From Novipirellula artificiosorum (GTDB lineage Bacteria; Planctomycetota; Planctomycetia; Pirellulales; Pirellulaceae), in the NCBI RefSeq assembly GCF_007860135.1, contig NZ_SJPV01000004.1:124001-188000 (forward strand): a stretch of DNA of 64,000 nt, read 5' to 3'. Under the pieces are notes generated by a model. The model worked only from the letters and a program-made list of their open reading frames with translations, had not been told where the DNA came from and ran no database searches. The number at the start of each line of letters is the position of its first letter. The first letter of the stretch is position 1. A program made the translations under genes and the position numbers. This document shows positions 52,087-61,306 of the stretch, piece after piece.

Positions 52087-53490
52087 CTATTTTTTCTTGC
52101 CAATTTGGATGTCCTTTTGCTTCGAAATCTGATTCATCATGCCATCCAACTCGCTTACAATTTCACGATTTTCAACCGCAGAAACAACGTTCGTGAATTG
52201 GCTGGGATCCTGTTCCATGTCGTACAGCTCTTGCGAGCTATCGTTGTATCGAATGTATGCCCATTTCGCAGTTCGGATTGCCAAGCCGTTATGAATCGAA
52301 ATCGCTGCCTTTCGAACGGTCTTGTCAGGATCCTTCAAGACAGGGACCAGACTCTTTCCTTGAACCTCCTCTGGTATTTCCAATCCCGCTAACTCGGAAA
52401 GCGTTGGATAGATGTCGGTCAATTCAACCATCGCGTTCGTTCGTCCAGGCTTCAAGCCAGGAACCGACATGATCATCGGCACGCGCAACACTTCTTCGTG
52501 AAGATTCGATTTCTGCCAGAAAGTATGCTCGCCGAGGTGATAGCCATGATCGCTCGTGAAAACGATTGCCGTATTGTCGCGCAGCCCCAGTCGATCGAGT
52601 TCATCGAGAATCCGTCCCACCTGCTCGTCCATGAAGGTCACAGCCGCATAATAGGCTGTCCACATACGTTTCTGATTCTCGGGGTGTTTTCCAATTTCAT
52701 TGACGGCATTGCGCGTGCCTGCCCAACCCAATTTCGGGATGTCGTCCAAGTCGTTTTCGACCGACGGAGGCATCTGGATTTGTTGCCATGGATACGGCTC
52801 AAAGTATTGCCGCGGAGCCACCATGGGATAATGCGGACGTACAAGACCGACCGCCAGGAAAAAGGGATCCTCCTTGTGTTGTTGCAGCAACTCGATCGCT
52901 TTGGTGGCAGATTTGTGATCGGGTTGATCCGAGCCATCACCATCATATTCCACTGAGACAAACATCCGATGTGGCATTTTGGTCGACTGGCGACCCTCGA
53001 GTTCGTCAGTGAAAATATTGAGATTCAGGCAAGCGTAATCGCCAGGTGTGTGAGCTTCCTGGCCGGAGGAATTGAATCTTTCGGTCCATGAAGAAGCAAC
53101 ATCCTCCCCGTCTGTACCGGCAATAATGTCGCCCGGAACCCGCATGTGATAAATCTTGCCGACTCGCGCACTGTAGTAACCCTGTTCTTTGAAATGCTGA
53201 CCGAGGTTGAGATCTCCTTTGCCTTGGTACCTGCTGAACATGAATGATTGACGACTCGGTGCACACCATGTTCCCTGACAGTATGCGTGGTTGAAGACCA
53301 TCCCGCGACTGGCAAGCTTATCAAGGTTCGGTGTCTGACAAACTTGGTCACCATAACAGCCCAGTACACTTGCCTTGAGATCATCGGAAATGATGAACAG
53401 TACGTTCTTGATCTGTGCTGAATCGGCGAAAAGCGGGCTCCCCGCGACAAAACCGCCGAACAGGATCGTCAACGCGACTTGCAACTTCAT
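52087..53490 (-). CDS. Type I sulfatase, iduronate-2-sulfatase-like
   Basis: A 467-residue exported S1 sulfatase. The signal peptide is LQVALTILFGGFVAGSPLFA. Metal Asp residues are in FIISDDLKAS, and the signature is CAPSR with Cys76. The following motifs VGKIYHM, FFLAVGLVRPHYPM, SDHGYHLGEH and NLHEEVLRVPMI are those of the iduronate-2-sulfatase subgroup, which removes 2-O-sulfate from uronic acids or similar sugars. The C-terminal LYDMEQDPSQ is present. It is preceded on the same strand by a SASA esterase and a beta-helix protein, so the three likely act on one sulfated and acetylated polysaccharide. Confidence 0.93.
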   Translation of the reverse strand: MKLQVALTILFGGFVAGSPLFADSAQIKNVLFIISDDLKASVLGCYGDQVCQTPNLDKLASRGMVFNHAYCQGTWCAPSRQSFMFSRYQGKGDLNLGQHFKEQGYYSARVGKIYHMRVPGDIIAGTDGEDVASSWTERFNSSGQEAHTPGDYACLNLNIFTDELEGRQSTKMPHRMFVSVEYDGDGSDQPDHKSATKAIELLQQHKEDPFFLAVGLVRPHYPMVAPRQYFEPYPWQQIQMPPSVENDLDDIPKLGWAGTRNAVNEIGKHPENQKRMWTAYYAAVTFMDEQVGRILDELDRLGLRDNTAIVFTSDHGYHLGEHTFWQKSNLHEEVLRVPMIMSVPGLKPGRTNAMVELTDIYPTLSELAGLEIPEEVQGKSLVPVLKDPDKTVRKAAISIHNGLAIRTAKWAYIRYNDSSQELYDMEQDPSQFTNVVSAVENREIVSELDGMMNQISKQKDIQIGKKK

Positions 53491-53569
53491 TCTGTTTGCC
53501 TTTCGATTTATGCGTCGTGCCCCCGGTCACCTCCAAAGCGGCGCTGAGAACGTCGGAGAATAGGGTCAT

Positions 53570-54763
53570 CTAATTTGTTTTCATATCAGCCAACGCCTCG
53601 GCAAAACCTTTGCCGATTTGAGCCATAATCTTCGCGGACCCCAGGTAGTGAAACTCAGCGTTGGAAACTCCCGTTTCCAACACTTTTCGTTCTCGGTCTG
53701 TAAACGCCTCTGCGAATGCCTCTTCTTCAGCCGCTTTGCTCTCCTCGCGACTGAGTTCGCGGTCCGATAAGGACTGTTTTAATTTTTGCTTGATCGCTGC
53801 TTCCCTTGCCCGCAGCCGGGTCAGTTCTTGATCCCAATAGGCCTCGGTCAGCACGTTGGCAACGTTTCCCTCAAATTCCGGCAATCCAGCCACCTTGGCC
53901 ATGGCGATGCGGAAATTGCGATGGGTTGATGCGTAACGCTGCTGATCGGGCAAATATTGCTCCACGGGGCCTCCTGCCCCCATCACGCCAATCACGACCG
54001 GCAGTGTTTCCGACGACAGCTCTTTTCGAACATCGCGGATGAAATGGGCCAGCACTTCGCTGTACTGGTCGTAACCGCCCGGTTGATCTCGAGTTGGATA
54101 GGTACCGCGATCGACCATGTCGTTCCAACCCTGAAACCAAACCAAGCCCGCCAGGTCATAGCCTTGGCGGGGATCGTAGTCGGGGTAGACTTGCTTGATA
54201 TCCGCCAGGACCTTCTTTACGTGGTCGATCGTTTGGCGGTAGTAGTGACCGGTTGCGATCAGCTTGTCGGCTTTGATGGCCTCAAGATCCTTGCCTTGCT
54301 TCGTGAACTGCTCGATCTGAGTCTCATTGAATTGATAGGGTCCAGCGCTCGGTGGTCGAAAATCGGTATGCAGGCTCTTGCCACCCCAAGCGGTTTTGAT
54401 AATCAGGATCGGCTCGTCCAGGATCTTCTGCATGGTGATGCCAAAAGTGAACTCGGGGCCGATCTTGTTGGAATCCGCGCCGAAACCGGCGCTCAGTCGC
54501 CCCTGTTTCTCGCCCCCGCTCGATAGGTAAGAGATCCAAACCCGATCACAGACTTTTGGCATGCCGTCCTCTCCCTGCATCTCGAGAAGAAGCGGAGCCG
54601 TTTTTGGATCCATGCCGATGTGTTCAAACGTGCGAATCTGGGCGTGCCCCTGCATGTTGGATTGGCCAACCAGAATGTACACTTTGAGCGGTTCTTGTTC
54701 CGCAACGACTTTACCCGCCCCAAGACTCAAAATAGCCATAACGATAAGCAAGCGTCGATTCAT
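53570..54763 (-). CDS. Secreted sialate O-acetylesterase-type (SASA) carbohydrate esterase
   Basis: A 397-residue exported esterase of the SASA/DUF303 family, SGNH fold. The signal peptide is RRLLIVMAILSLGAGKVVA. The nucleophile Ser35 is in LVGQSNMQGH, an oxyanion Gly is in TAWGGKSLH, and GLVWFQGWND provides the Gln/Asn block. The His expected in the C-terminal part may be in EFHYLGSAKI. Family members remove acetyl groups from xylan, sialic acids or other sugars. About 60 residues near the C-terminus are a charged helix (REAAIKQKLKQSLSDRELSR). It precedes the iduronate-2-sulfatase-like gene by 79 bases, in the same direction. Confidence 0.88.
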   Translation of the reverse strand: MNRRLLIVMAILSLGAGKVVAEQEPLKVYILVGQSNMQGHAQIRTFEHIGMDPKTAPLLLEMQGEDGMPKVCDRVWISYLSSGGEKQGRLSAGFGADSNKIGPEFTFGITMQKILDEPILIIKTAWGGKSLHTDFRPPSAGPYQFNETQIEQFTKQGKDLEAIKADKLIATGHYYRQTIDHVKKVLADIKQVYPDYDPRQGYDLAGLVWFQGWNDMVDRGTYPTRDQPGGYDQYSEVLAHFIRDVRKELSSETLPVVIGVMGAGGPVEQYLPDQQRYASTHRNFRIAMAKVAGLPEFEGNVANVLTEAYWDQELTRLRAREAAIKQKLKQSLSDRELSREESKAAEEEAFAEAFTDRERKVLETGVSNAEFHYLGSAKIMAQIGKGFAEALADMKTN

Positions 54764-54903
54764 ATTTGACTCCGTCTAGGTTGACTGGGCATTCAATACG
54801 CCCCGATTCAGCGTGATACTCTATTGCTCGATTTAGCGGAAGCGTTTCATGCATCAGGATTGCTGCTAGCCCTCCGGAGTGCCTTGGTTCTTCCACCCCC
54901 CTG

Positions 54904-56376
54904 TCACCGAATCGGTTCCAATGCGCCGATGGCGGTTTTGTCCCCTTGCAACGGGGTCCCCAACAGGTCCTTCCCGCCGTTAGCCATGATCGGAACTCCA
55001 GCATCGATGCAGGGTGATGCGAGTCGAAGACGGTAACCCCGCAACGAAGCCATCGACTTCAGATTGATGTTCGTTCCCGCCAAGCCGGGTTGGCGAAAGA
55101 GTGGATCGGCCACGATCGGATTGGGATCCGCTGAGGGCACCGGAAGATTGAAGTACAGATTGTTTCGAAAGGACGTGTTGATGCCTTCTGCATTTTTCCC
55201 CCACGCTCCTTGATCTTCGAAATAGAAAAGGTTGTTCTCGAAAACCGAGTTAAGGGGAGTGCGATCTTCGGGGAAGACACAAACATCGAGGCCTTTACGA
55301 ATGAAATGAGTATTGTTGTAGATGTGCACGTTCTCGGCTTCCCGGTTCCTTTCGAACCCGTAGAAGTAGATCCCCTTTTTGTCATTTTGGCTGATGTTGT
55401 ACCGAATGACAACGTTGCGGTTGCGTCGCTTCATGATTCCGCAAAACCACATGTTGTCGTGACTGTAGTTGTACTGAATGAAGGTATTGACGCAGTTGTA
55501 GTCGGCATCGTAGCCACCGCGATCCTGACCTTCTTCTCCAAGATTCCCGTACGCCTCGTTGTATTGGATTTTGATTCCGTCAGTGTTAAAGCAGAAGATG
55601 CTGTGCCCTGTGTCGCATCGACTGCTGTTGGCAAGCGTATTGTGTTCGTAGACGGCGTCCTTGCTGACGCGAGCAATGACGTTGTTGCGTCCGGTCGAGT
55701 CAATGAAATTGCCGGCCACATAAACCTTGGTCCAGAGGTGATGCGAGATAGTACGATCTGCTTGGAACTCGACGCGGCCGCAGGACGAGGAATTGCCAAT
55801 CCCGACGCCGCCGACTCGGACAATTCGGTTGTTTGTCAGACGAAGGTCATGGAATTTCGTCGCCTCACAGTCCTCCACGTGAACATGAATCCCTCCTCGT
55901 TTCTTCCCCGCTACCAAACCATTGACATCGTGGATGAAGCAATCGTCAATGTAAATGTGATGGTAGATACCTTCGACGCCTTTCACGAGGACGCGGATAC
56001 CGAACAAATTCCCCTGGTCCTCGTCCGTTCCATCGGTATTGGTGATTTCCAATCCGTTGACTTCCCAGTAGGCCACGTTCTGTAGCAGCAGGCCAGCGGG
56101 ATGTTCTCCGCCCGCATCGATGCCTGGACGGTCTCCCTCCCCATATGCAGCAATCTTGATCGCAGCGTGCTGTGTCCCGCTACCTGAAGGCGCGAACATA
56201 CCCGAGTATCGCTTCCCCCTTTTGAAAAGAACGAGATCCCCAGGCAGAAAAGTGTGCGTGCTGAGTGCGTCGAACTGCTGCTGAGAATCAATGCGGTACT
56301 CCCTGGCGCAACACGGGGGAGACAGCACGGTGATTAAGAATAAAACGCCCGTAAGATAACGCCACCGAAATTTCAT
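54904..56376 (-). CDS. Secreted right-handed beta-helix protein
   Basis: A 490-residue exported protein with a parallel beta-helix. ATG at 56376 gives a signal peptide (YLTGVLFLITVLSPPCCA). The first coils show GDLVLFKRGKRYSGMF and AIKIAAYGEGDRPGIDAGG, typical of planctomycete pectate-lyase-like or Disaggregatase-related proteins. Repeats with NNRIVRVGGVGIGN, GNFIDSTGRNNVIARVSKD and NYSHDNMWFCG follow. It ends SPCIDAGVPI. Such proteins are lyases, epimerases or binding proteins for polyuronides. I see no metal or Lys/Arg site that would fix the reaction. It lies upstream of the SASA esterase on the same strand, 140 bases apart. Confidence 0.85.
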   Translation of the reverse strand: MKFRWRYLTGVLFLITVLSPPCCAREYRIDSQQQFDALSTHTFLPGDLVLFKRGKRYSGMFAPSGSGTQHAAIKIAAYGEGDRPGIDAGGEHPAGLLLQNVAYWEVNGLEITNTDGTDEDQGNLFGIRVLVKGVEGIYHHIYIDDCFIHDVNGLVAGKKRGGIHVHVEDCEATKFHDLRLTNNRIVRVGGVGIGNSSSCGRVEFQADRTISHHLWTKVYVAGNFIDSTGRNNVIARVSKDAVYEHNTLANSSRCDTGHSIFCFNTDGIKIQYNEAYGNLGEEGQDRGGYDADYNCVNTFIQYNYSHDNMWFCGIMKRRNRNVVIRYNISQNDKKGIYFYGFERNREAENVHIYNNTHFIRKGLDVCVFPEDRTPLNSVFENNLFYFEDQGAWGKNAEGINTSFRNNLYFNLPVPSADPNPIVADPLFRQPGLAGTNINLKSMASLRGYRLRLASPCIDAGVPIMANGGKDLLGTPLQGDKTAIGALEPIR

Positions 56377-56524
56377 TTGTCGTTCTTCAAAGTCGTTAGA
56401 GTGCGGAAGCTGTTCAACTTCCTCACAATCTACCATAGTCGCACAGGGCTTGTTCGCACCAACCGCATCGGTGTCTACTGAATGGCAGGACCGGATGATA
56501 TTCTTCGTTGATCAAGAGTTTCTT

Positions 56525-57007
56525 ATGGACATGGCCCCTCTTCCCGTTGTTGCACGCGTGCTGCAACCATTCATGATCTGTCTATTCTCGGTCCTCCTGG
56601 CTGTGGTCTCACCGACGGTTGCTTACGCAGCCGAACCGGATCGCGACACATTTCTATTCGGAGGCGACATTTCGGCTTTGACCGTCATTGAGAAGGCAGG
56701 CGGCGTTTTCCAAAGCCATGGGAAAGCCGACGACGCAATCCGTGTTCTGGCCGACAACGGTGCCAATTGTTTTCGGTTGCGACTCTTCGTGAATCCCTTA
56801 GGCGAGAACGTGGTGGTCAATGATTTGCCCTACACCCTTGAGCTGGCCAAACGGATCAAGGCGACCAATGCCAAGATCATGTTGGACTTCCACTATTCCG
56901 ATACGTGGGCCGACCCGGGTCATCAGAACAAACCGGCCGCGTGGGCCGAGCTTGACTTGGATGCCTTGGAACAACAGGTGTTCGATCACTTCGTTTTAGT
57001 CAAGTGA
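56525..57007 (+). pseudogene. Truncated GH53 endo-galactanase
   Basis: The plus strand encodes a signal peptide (FMICLFSVLLAVVSPTVAYA) and the first part of a GH53 arabinogalactan endo-beta-1,4-galactanase: FGGDISALTVIEKAGGVF, NGANCFRLRLFVNP and KIMLDFHYSDTWADPGHQN. It stops after QQVFDH, where the frame runs into the end of the convergent GH39-like gene at 56986. Both catalytic Glu residues and about two thirds of the enzyme are missing, compared with about 350 residues in the family. A deletion or recombination joined the two genes here. ATG 56525 is one of several possible starts. Confidence 0.85.
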
Positions 57008-58620
57008 AGATGGACAACGTTGTGACCGGAAAGTTCAAGGTCAAATTGCAGTGTTCCGTCGTCGTTTCGCGATAGCTCAGGAAACTCATCAAGGCTGCTG
57101 AGGCCGGTCATTGCTTTGTATTTCTCACCGTGACGCATCATGACCTTAATGGCAACGGAATACGGATCCGCGTCCTCGCCAAGCTCTTTTCGAATTCTTT
57201 CGCGATCAGCTTCCATTTCATGCATAAACCCCGAGTGGGCGCGGTCAATCAACGATCCTCGCATGATTGTCCAGAGTTGCTCGTTCGGTTTAGCACCATG
57301 GATCACAACGCTCGCAGATACTGGCTGGCCATTGTCGCGAGTGGCGAGATGCCGAAAGATCAGCAGGTCGATGTGCTCGTCGCTTCGTGTGGCGATGCAA
57401 CCGATGTCATCCAGCTCGTTCTTTTGCGAAGTGATCGCGGACAAACGTGTTTCACCGACCATCTGTTCGAGCATTCGCAATACATGGGTTACGGGGATTG
57501 GCAGTGCCCCTGCCTTGGTGGTGTTCCAGTGCCACTGATAAACCCGCCCGACACGAAGGTCAAGGATCTTTTTAGCCATGTGGGCCATCCATGAGCCACC
57601 GAACTCCGTGCCCTCGCCAGCAATCAACTTGCCATTTTCCGTCAAGATGCCAAATTCGTGAATCTCGACAGGAACCTCTGCGAACTGAGGGTACTGCCGG
57701 AGCCTCGCTCGCATGGTTTCGACAACGTTATCGAATCTTTCGTCCGTGACACCCACCGACGTGTAATACGAAGATGCAAAGAACGCCATCGGCGAGCCGA
57801 TTTTTCCCGTCGCGTGATTCGTTCCCGTCGCGCAGTGGTCGACGATCTCAATCCCCCAACCGCGTTTCTTGTGCTTGACGGGATCCAAGATGTTACCCGG
57901 TCCGATGTCGGCGTTGGGCAAGACGTCCAGGACCGCTGCGACCGTATGGTCATAATGCCTGAGGTATTCTTCCTTCGTTCCGCTCCAATGTCCCGGTGAC
58001 AGATCCGGTTCGGTGCCAACGCGAAATCTCCATCCACTCACCTCGTCTCGGCCAAACCGATCGACGAGCGTCTGAATCAATTGGCGAACATAGCTTGTCC
58101 AAACCGTCGGATTGGCAGGCGGTTCGGTGTTCCCGTACTTATTCTGGGTCGACTCGGCACTCATCGCGGCAGGAACGTTATCGAGAACGATCCAGGGTGT
58201 AAATCCGCATTCGCGAATTCCGTTCAACAATTCGATCGCTTCACTAAAATCGCAGATCGCCATGCCATCTTCGTCAATGCCGCGAAAGTAGTCGTCCTTC
58301 GTCAAGTCTTTGCCACCAAGAAATCGAACGCAGTTGATGTACTTCGCAACGGGATAAAGCTTGCGCAGCTCACCATGCTTTTGCTTGTCCTTGAAAGGAG
58401 CTTGAATCGTGACGGGGAAGACACTCCAGAACTCATTGAGTTTCCCGAGATCAGAATCGATGTCGATCGAAATCGTGACCTTTCCCCGGTTATCGACGCT
58501 TGGATCTTTGACAACCATCGCGAGCGTTGTGGATTGGGCAGGCAACGGACAAGCGATGCATACCATGACAATCATCTCAATAATGATTCGAGTCGGACCG
58601 CCAAGTTGGTGAAGTGTCAC
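56986..58620 (-). CDS. Secreted GH39-like glycosidase
   Basis: A 544-residue exported paralogue of the protein at 35117, without the LamG-type domain. After the signal region (IIIEMIVMVCIACPLPAQS) it has YINCVRFLGGKD, IVLDNVPAAMS, WRFRVGTEPDLSPGHW with Glu204 as likely acid/base, and EIHEFGIL with Glu322 as likely nucleophile. YQWHWNTTKAGALP and a C-terminal sandwich ending LELSGHNVVHLHL complete it. GH39 members are beta-xylosidases or iduronidases. Two related copies in one window suggest related but distinct substrates. Its last codons overlap the truncated GH53 relic, so the breakpoint is at or just beside its stop codon. Confidence 0.8.
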   Translation of the reverse strand: MTLHQLGGPTRIIIEMIVMVCIACPLPAQSTTLAMVVKDPSVDNRGKVTISIDIDSDLGKLNEFWSVFPVTIQAPFKDKQKHGELRKLYPVAKYINCVRFLGGKDLTKDDYFRGIDEDGMAICDFSEAIELLNGIRECGFTPWIVLDNVPAAMSAESTQNKYGNTEPPANPTVWTSYVRQLIQTLVDRFGRDEVSGWRFRVGTEPDLSPGHWSGTKEEYLRHYDHTVAAVLDVLPNADIGPGNILDPVKHKKRGWGIEIVDHCATGTNHATGKIGSPMAFFASSYYTSVGVTDERFDNVVETMRARLRQYPQFAEVPVEIHEFGILTENGKLIAGEGTEFGGSWMAHMAKKILDLRVGRVYQWHWNTTKAGALPIPVTHVLRMLEQMVGETRLSAITSQKNELDDIGCIATRSDEHIDLLIFRHLATRDNGQPVSASVVIHGAKPNEQLWTIMRGSLIDRAHSGFMHEMEADRERIRKELGEDADPYSVAIKVMMRHGEKYKAMTGLSSLDEFPELSRNDDGTLQFDLELSGHNVVHLHLTKTK

Positions 58621-58821
58621 TTTGGTTTGCCTTCGAATGATTCGGTGAAGCAGGGACGCCTCTCACGCTCATGGAATCGCATTCTTAAATGTCGCCAGTC
58701 AAACACGCGTGCCGGGGTTGTCGTTGAGGAACGGCTGGCATCGGTCGAGGGTAAGTGCCTTGAGAGCTTTCGCTGCTTGCGGTGAAAAGGGCATGAAAGG
58801 AATTGAGACCAACCGCGTGGC

Positions 58822-59775
58822 TTAGAAAATCTGCCATGCCTTGGCATCGATTTCCCTTTCCAATTCTGGATCGTTCGCGCGAGCCAGCAAGTCATAGTAA
58901 GCATAGGGGTACTTAAAAACGTGGCCGATGCCAAGCGTCTTTTCGCCCCTTTGTTGCCAATACTTTGCGTCATCGGGTCGGAGTTCGCTGTTGCGATGAT
59001 CCTTGATCTTGCGATCGCCCGATTGTGGCCCCATTCGCGTCACCGTCACGTACTTGCGAAATGCCGTGCGGCATGTTTCGGCCCACTCAACCTCGCCAAT
59101 CGCAGCGAGCTCAATCAGTGATTGCCCAAAGGTCAGCATGTGACCCGCGAATCCTTGCCCAAATCCTTTGAACCGGTCGATCGCATCACTGGCTTCTTTC
59201 AACACGAATCGTGACGCAGCAACGGCGTCTGCAAACGCAGGTGGCTGAACCTCGTCGCTGGGCGCAATGTCACGCCATGGTTTGATCGCAGCAAGAAGTT
59301 TGCATACGCCGTCGACGCGTTCCTCCGTCGCGGATTCCGGCATCATGCGAAACCCCTTGACCGCGTGCATCGCAAAAATTGCATCGTGACCTACTTCACG
59401 CAGCGTGCCGCCACCCTCGGCCAGCGCTTTGCCGACGCGCTGGACCGCGTTGTCGACCGGATCGCTTGCTGAAAACGGTTCACACAACTCGGACGAGGCC
59501 CAGTTTCGATCGAAAAGTTCAATGATCCGATTCGTTGTCGCTTCATCGAGTCCATTGTCGACGCACATGAGATGTGCAGAGATCATCGATGCGCCGCGAT
59601 GTCCGTCCGCAAAGTAGCTTCGCTGGGGAGCCCTTGCCAGCGCATTAAGGCCAAGCAGAACCAAGCGTTGCTCCGTCAATCCACGTTGTTCGGCCACGGC
59701 ACAGCGGTCCAAGTGAGCCATCGCGGAACCGAGCATCGCAGTGCTTTTCAACGCAAACTGTCGTCGACTGATCAT
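58822..59775 (-). CDS. Tat-exported protein of unknown function
   Basis: A 317-residue protein with a Tat signal: SRRQFALKSTAMLGSAMAH. The rest is predicted helical, with RGASMISAHLMCVDNGLDE, VGKALAEGGGTLREVGHDAI and GFGQGFAGHMLTFGQSLIELA. The His in REVGHDAIFAMHAVKG and Asp-rich parts could bind metal, but I recognise no family. Its position just behind the GH39-like gene on the same strand, with 200 bases between, suggests a helper in the same glycan process. Tat export usually implies a cofactor or folding before transport. Confidence 0.65.
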   Translation of the reverse strand: MISRRQFALKSTAMLGSAMAHLDRCAVAEQRGLTEQRLVLLGLNALARAPQRSYFADGHRGASMISAHLMCVDNGLDEATTNRIIELFDRNWASSELCEPFSASDPVDNAVQRVGKALAEGGGTLREVGHDAIFAMHAVKGFRMMPESATEERVDGVCKLLAAIKPWRDIAPSDEVQPPAFADAVAASRFVLKEASDAIDRFKGFGQGFAGHMLTFGQSLIELAAIGEVEWAETCRTAFRKYVTVTRMGPQSGDRKIKDHRNSELRPDDAKYWQQRGEKTLGIGHVFKYPYAYYDLLARANDPELEREIDAKAWQIF

Positions 59776-59973
59776 GGCCGGATCTGCTCGTAAGAAATTT
59801 CGACACGTTGCCCGAAACCGACTGACAGGTTCCGTTTCGATTGGTCACTTGGTAGTTTAGCAGAAATCCAAACCCTGGTTTACTGGCAGGTCACTTCTTC
59901 CAGGTCAATTCGGAGTTCATTCAGAAGGCGTAAGCCATCCCCATCTGCGCTCTGGATCAAGGTTACGCGCGGT

Positions 59974-60324
59974 CTAACCACCATCAACAGAACGATCCAT
60001 TTCCTTATCACGCCGCTTTATCCGTTCCCGCCGTTGGCGTGCTTTTGTTTTGATGCTTTCCGACAATCCTGGCATGATTAACATGGCCGCAAGATCGTCC
60101 GCCGCTTTCTCGTCCTCATGAATCGCGGTATACGCGAGCGATCGATTGTAAATCGCCATGGCTTTCACATCGATCGGAATGTCCGCTGCCCGAATCGCTG
60201 CAGAATATGCGGCGATCGCACCGACGTAATCGCGTTTGTTTGCCTTCGCCATACCGGTTCGATACAGCGAGAGAGCCTTTCCGCGGTGCGTTAGCCGACT
60301 CCTTATCCATCGCATCAAACTCAT
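59974..60324 (-). CDS. Small TPR-like protein
   Basis: A 116-residue cytoplasmic protein with two to three tetratricopeptide-like helices pairs: ALSLYRTGMAKANKRDYVGA IAAYSAAIRAA, then KAMAIYNRSLAYTAIHEDEK. The tail is very basic (KTKARQRRERIKRRDKEMD). TPR proteins bind partner proteins. The start has a GAAGGAAC-like ribosome site. It is an isolated gene next to broken fragments, with no visible partner. Confidence 0.65.
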   Translation of the reverse strand: MSLMRWIRSRLTHRGKALSLYRTGMAKANKRDYVGAIAAYSAAIRAADIPIDVKAMAIYNRSLAYTAIHEDEKAADDLAAMLIMPGLSESIKTKARQRRERIKRRDKEMDRSVDGG

Positions 60325-60445
60325 GTTGGTTCCTTCTAAAGAAGAGAGGGAGCGTCGGGAAAGCCCCGAACCCGGAACGGTTTAGCTGGACAGCGCCATT
60401 TTGGAGCGGAAACGTTGCAAATACAAGCACGTATCGCTCGGGGAT

Positions 60446-60628
60446 CTACTCTTGATCTGGCGTACCGAAGAGTTTGTACAGATCAAAGACCCTGGCTTCC
60501 GAGCTGTTTGCGGTTAGCAACCAGCGCCCATCTGAACTGAAATTGATCTCTCGAATTCGCGCCTTGTGTGTCGGCAGTCGAGTCATCGATTCAGGAATGT
60601 CTTTGGCAGTCAGATCAAATAGGACCAT
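60446..60628 (-). pseudogene. WD40-protein C-terminal fragment
   Basis: Sixty codons read LPTHKARIREINFSSDGRW and LLTANSSEARVFDLYKLFG, the last WD40 blade and tail of a planctomycete WD40 protein. No upstream blades exist: the frame is preceded by an esterase fragment in another frame, with the junction near 60630. It is a relic without its own plausible expression signals. Confidence 0.65.
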
Positions 60629-61116
60629 GTCAGCGTGTTCATATGGGTTTGCCCTTCACGAATCTCAACTTCGGCGATGTCGTTGAATTCGGGTAATCCT
60701 TGCAGCAGATCGTCGACAGCTTCCTCCAGAAAGAACGTGTCTTCGCTACCGACGAGTAGGTGGACTTTTCCCCTCAGTCTTGGTCTCAGTCTTTCCCAGT
60801 CAGACTGAAGAACTTGTCGTATATCGTAGGCCTTCCATTGCTCGGCGACGGCGTGATTGACGAGCCCCGTCTTGCGGTCAAGAATCTCGGCTGGTTGTCC
60901 ATCGGGATCGAGCGGACTGAACACAGCTTCAAAGGCGCGCAGTTGTCCGCCGCGTCTGTACGCGTCGTCCATCCGAGTGAATGAATCCCAATAGAGAAGA
61001 TTGTTGCGATAGGGTCGAGAGAGCTGGCGCCGTTGGCCAGCGGCGTCAACGAAGACACTCTCCGCTGGATCGGCATAAAGATTTACACCCTGTCCACTCA
61101 ATTGGAGGGTTGTCAA
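60610..61116 (-). pseudogene. Esterase C-terminal fragment
   Basis: A 168-codon frame matches the C-terminal part of a putative alpha/beta-hydrolase-fold esterase of the EstD/enterochelin-esterase type: DPDGQPAEILDRKTGLVNH, KVHLLVGSEDTFFLEEAVDD, and the final VEIREGQTHMNTL, where the catalytic Asp and His would sit. The N-terminal half with the nucleophile Ser is absent. The last codons (TWSYLI) already belong to the WD40 relic in another frame. Two unrelated gene ends have been joined by deletion. Confidence 0.65.
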
Positions 61117-61306
61117 CCGGGATCCTATTCACTGGCACTTGCACGGTTGCCCGATAGTCAGTGGCCGATCGAAAGATTGCTGCGTGCCCATCGAACCTCT
61201 GCCGTTGCGACCAGAGAACTCGGCTTGGAACGGTTGGATGGATTCAAATCAGACGAAGGCATCCGTCGTCAGCTGCCAGCTAACGCCCGCGCCATGCGAC
61301 GACGCT

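Noticed and set aside
55210..56085. A 291-codon plus-strand open frame rich in Val and Asp
   Set aside because: It is the shadow of the beta-helix gene; its Val/Asp richness mirrors Asn/Asp codons of the real strand.
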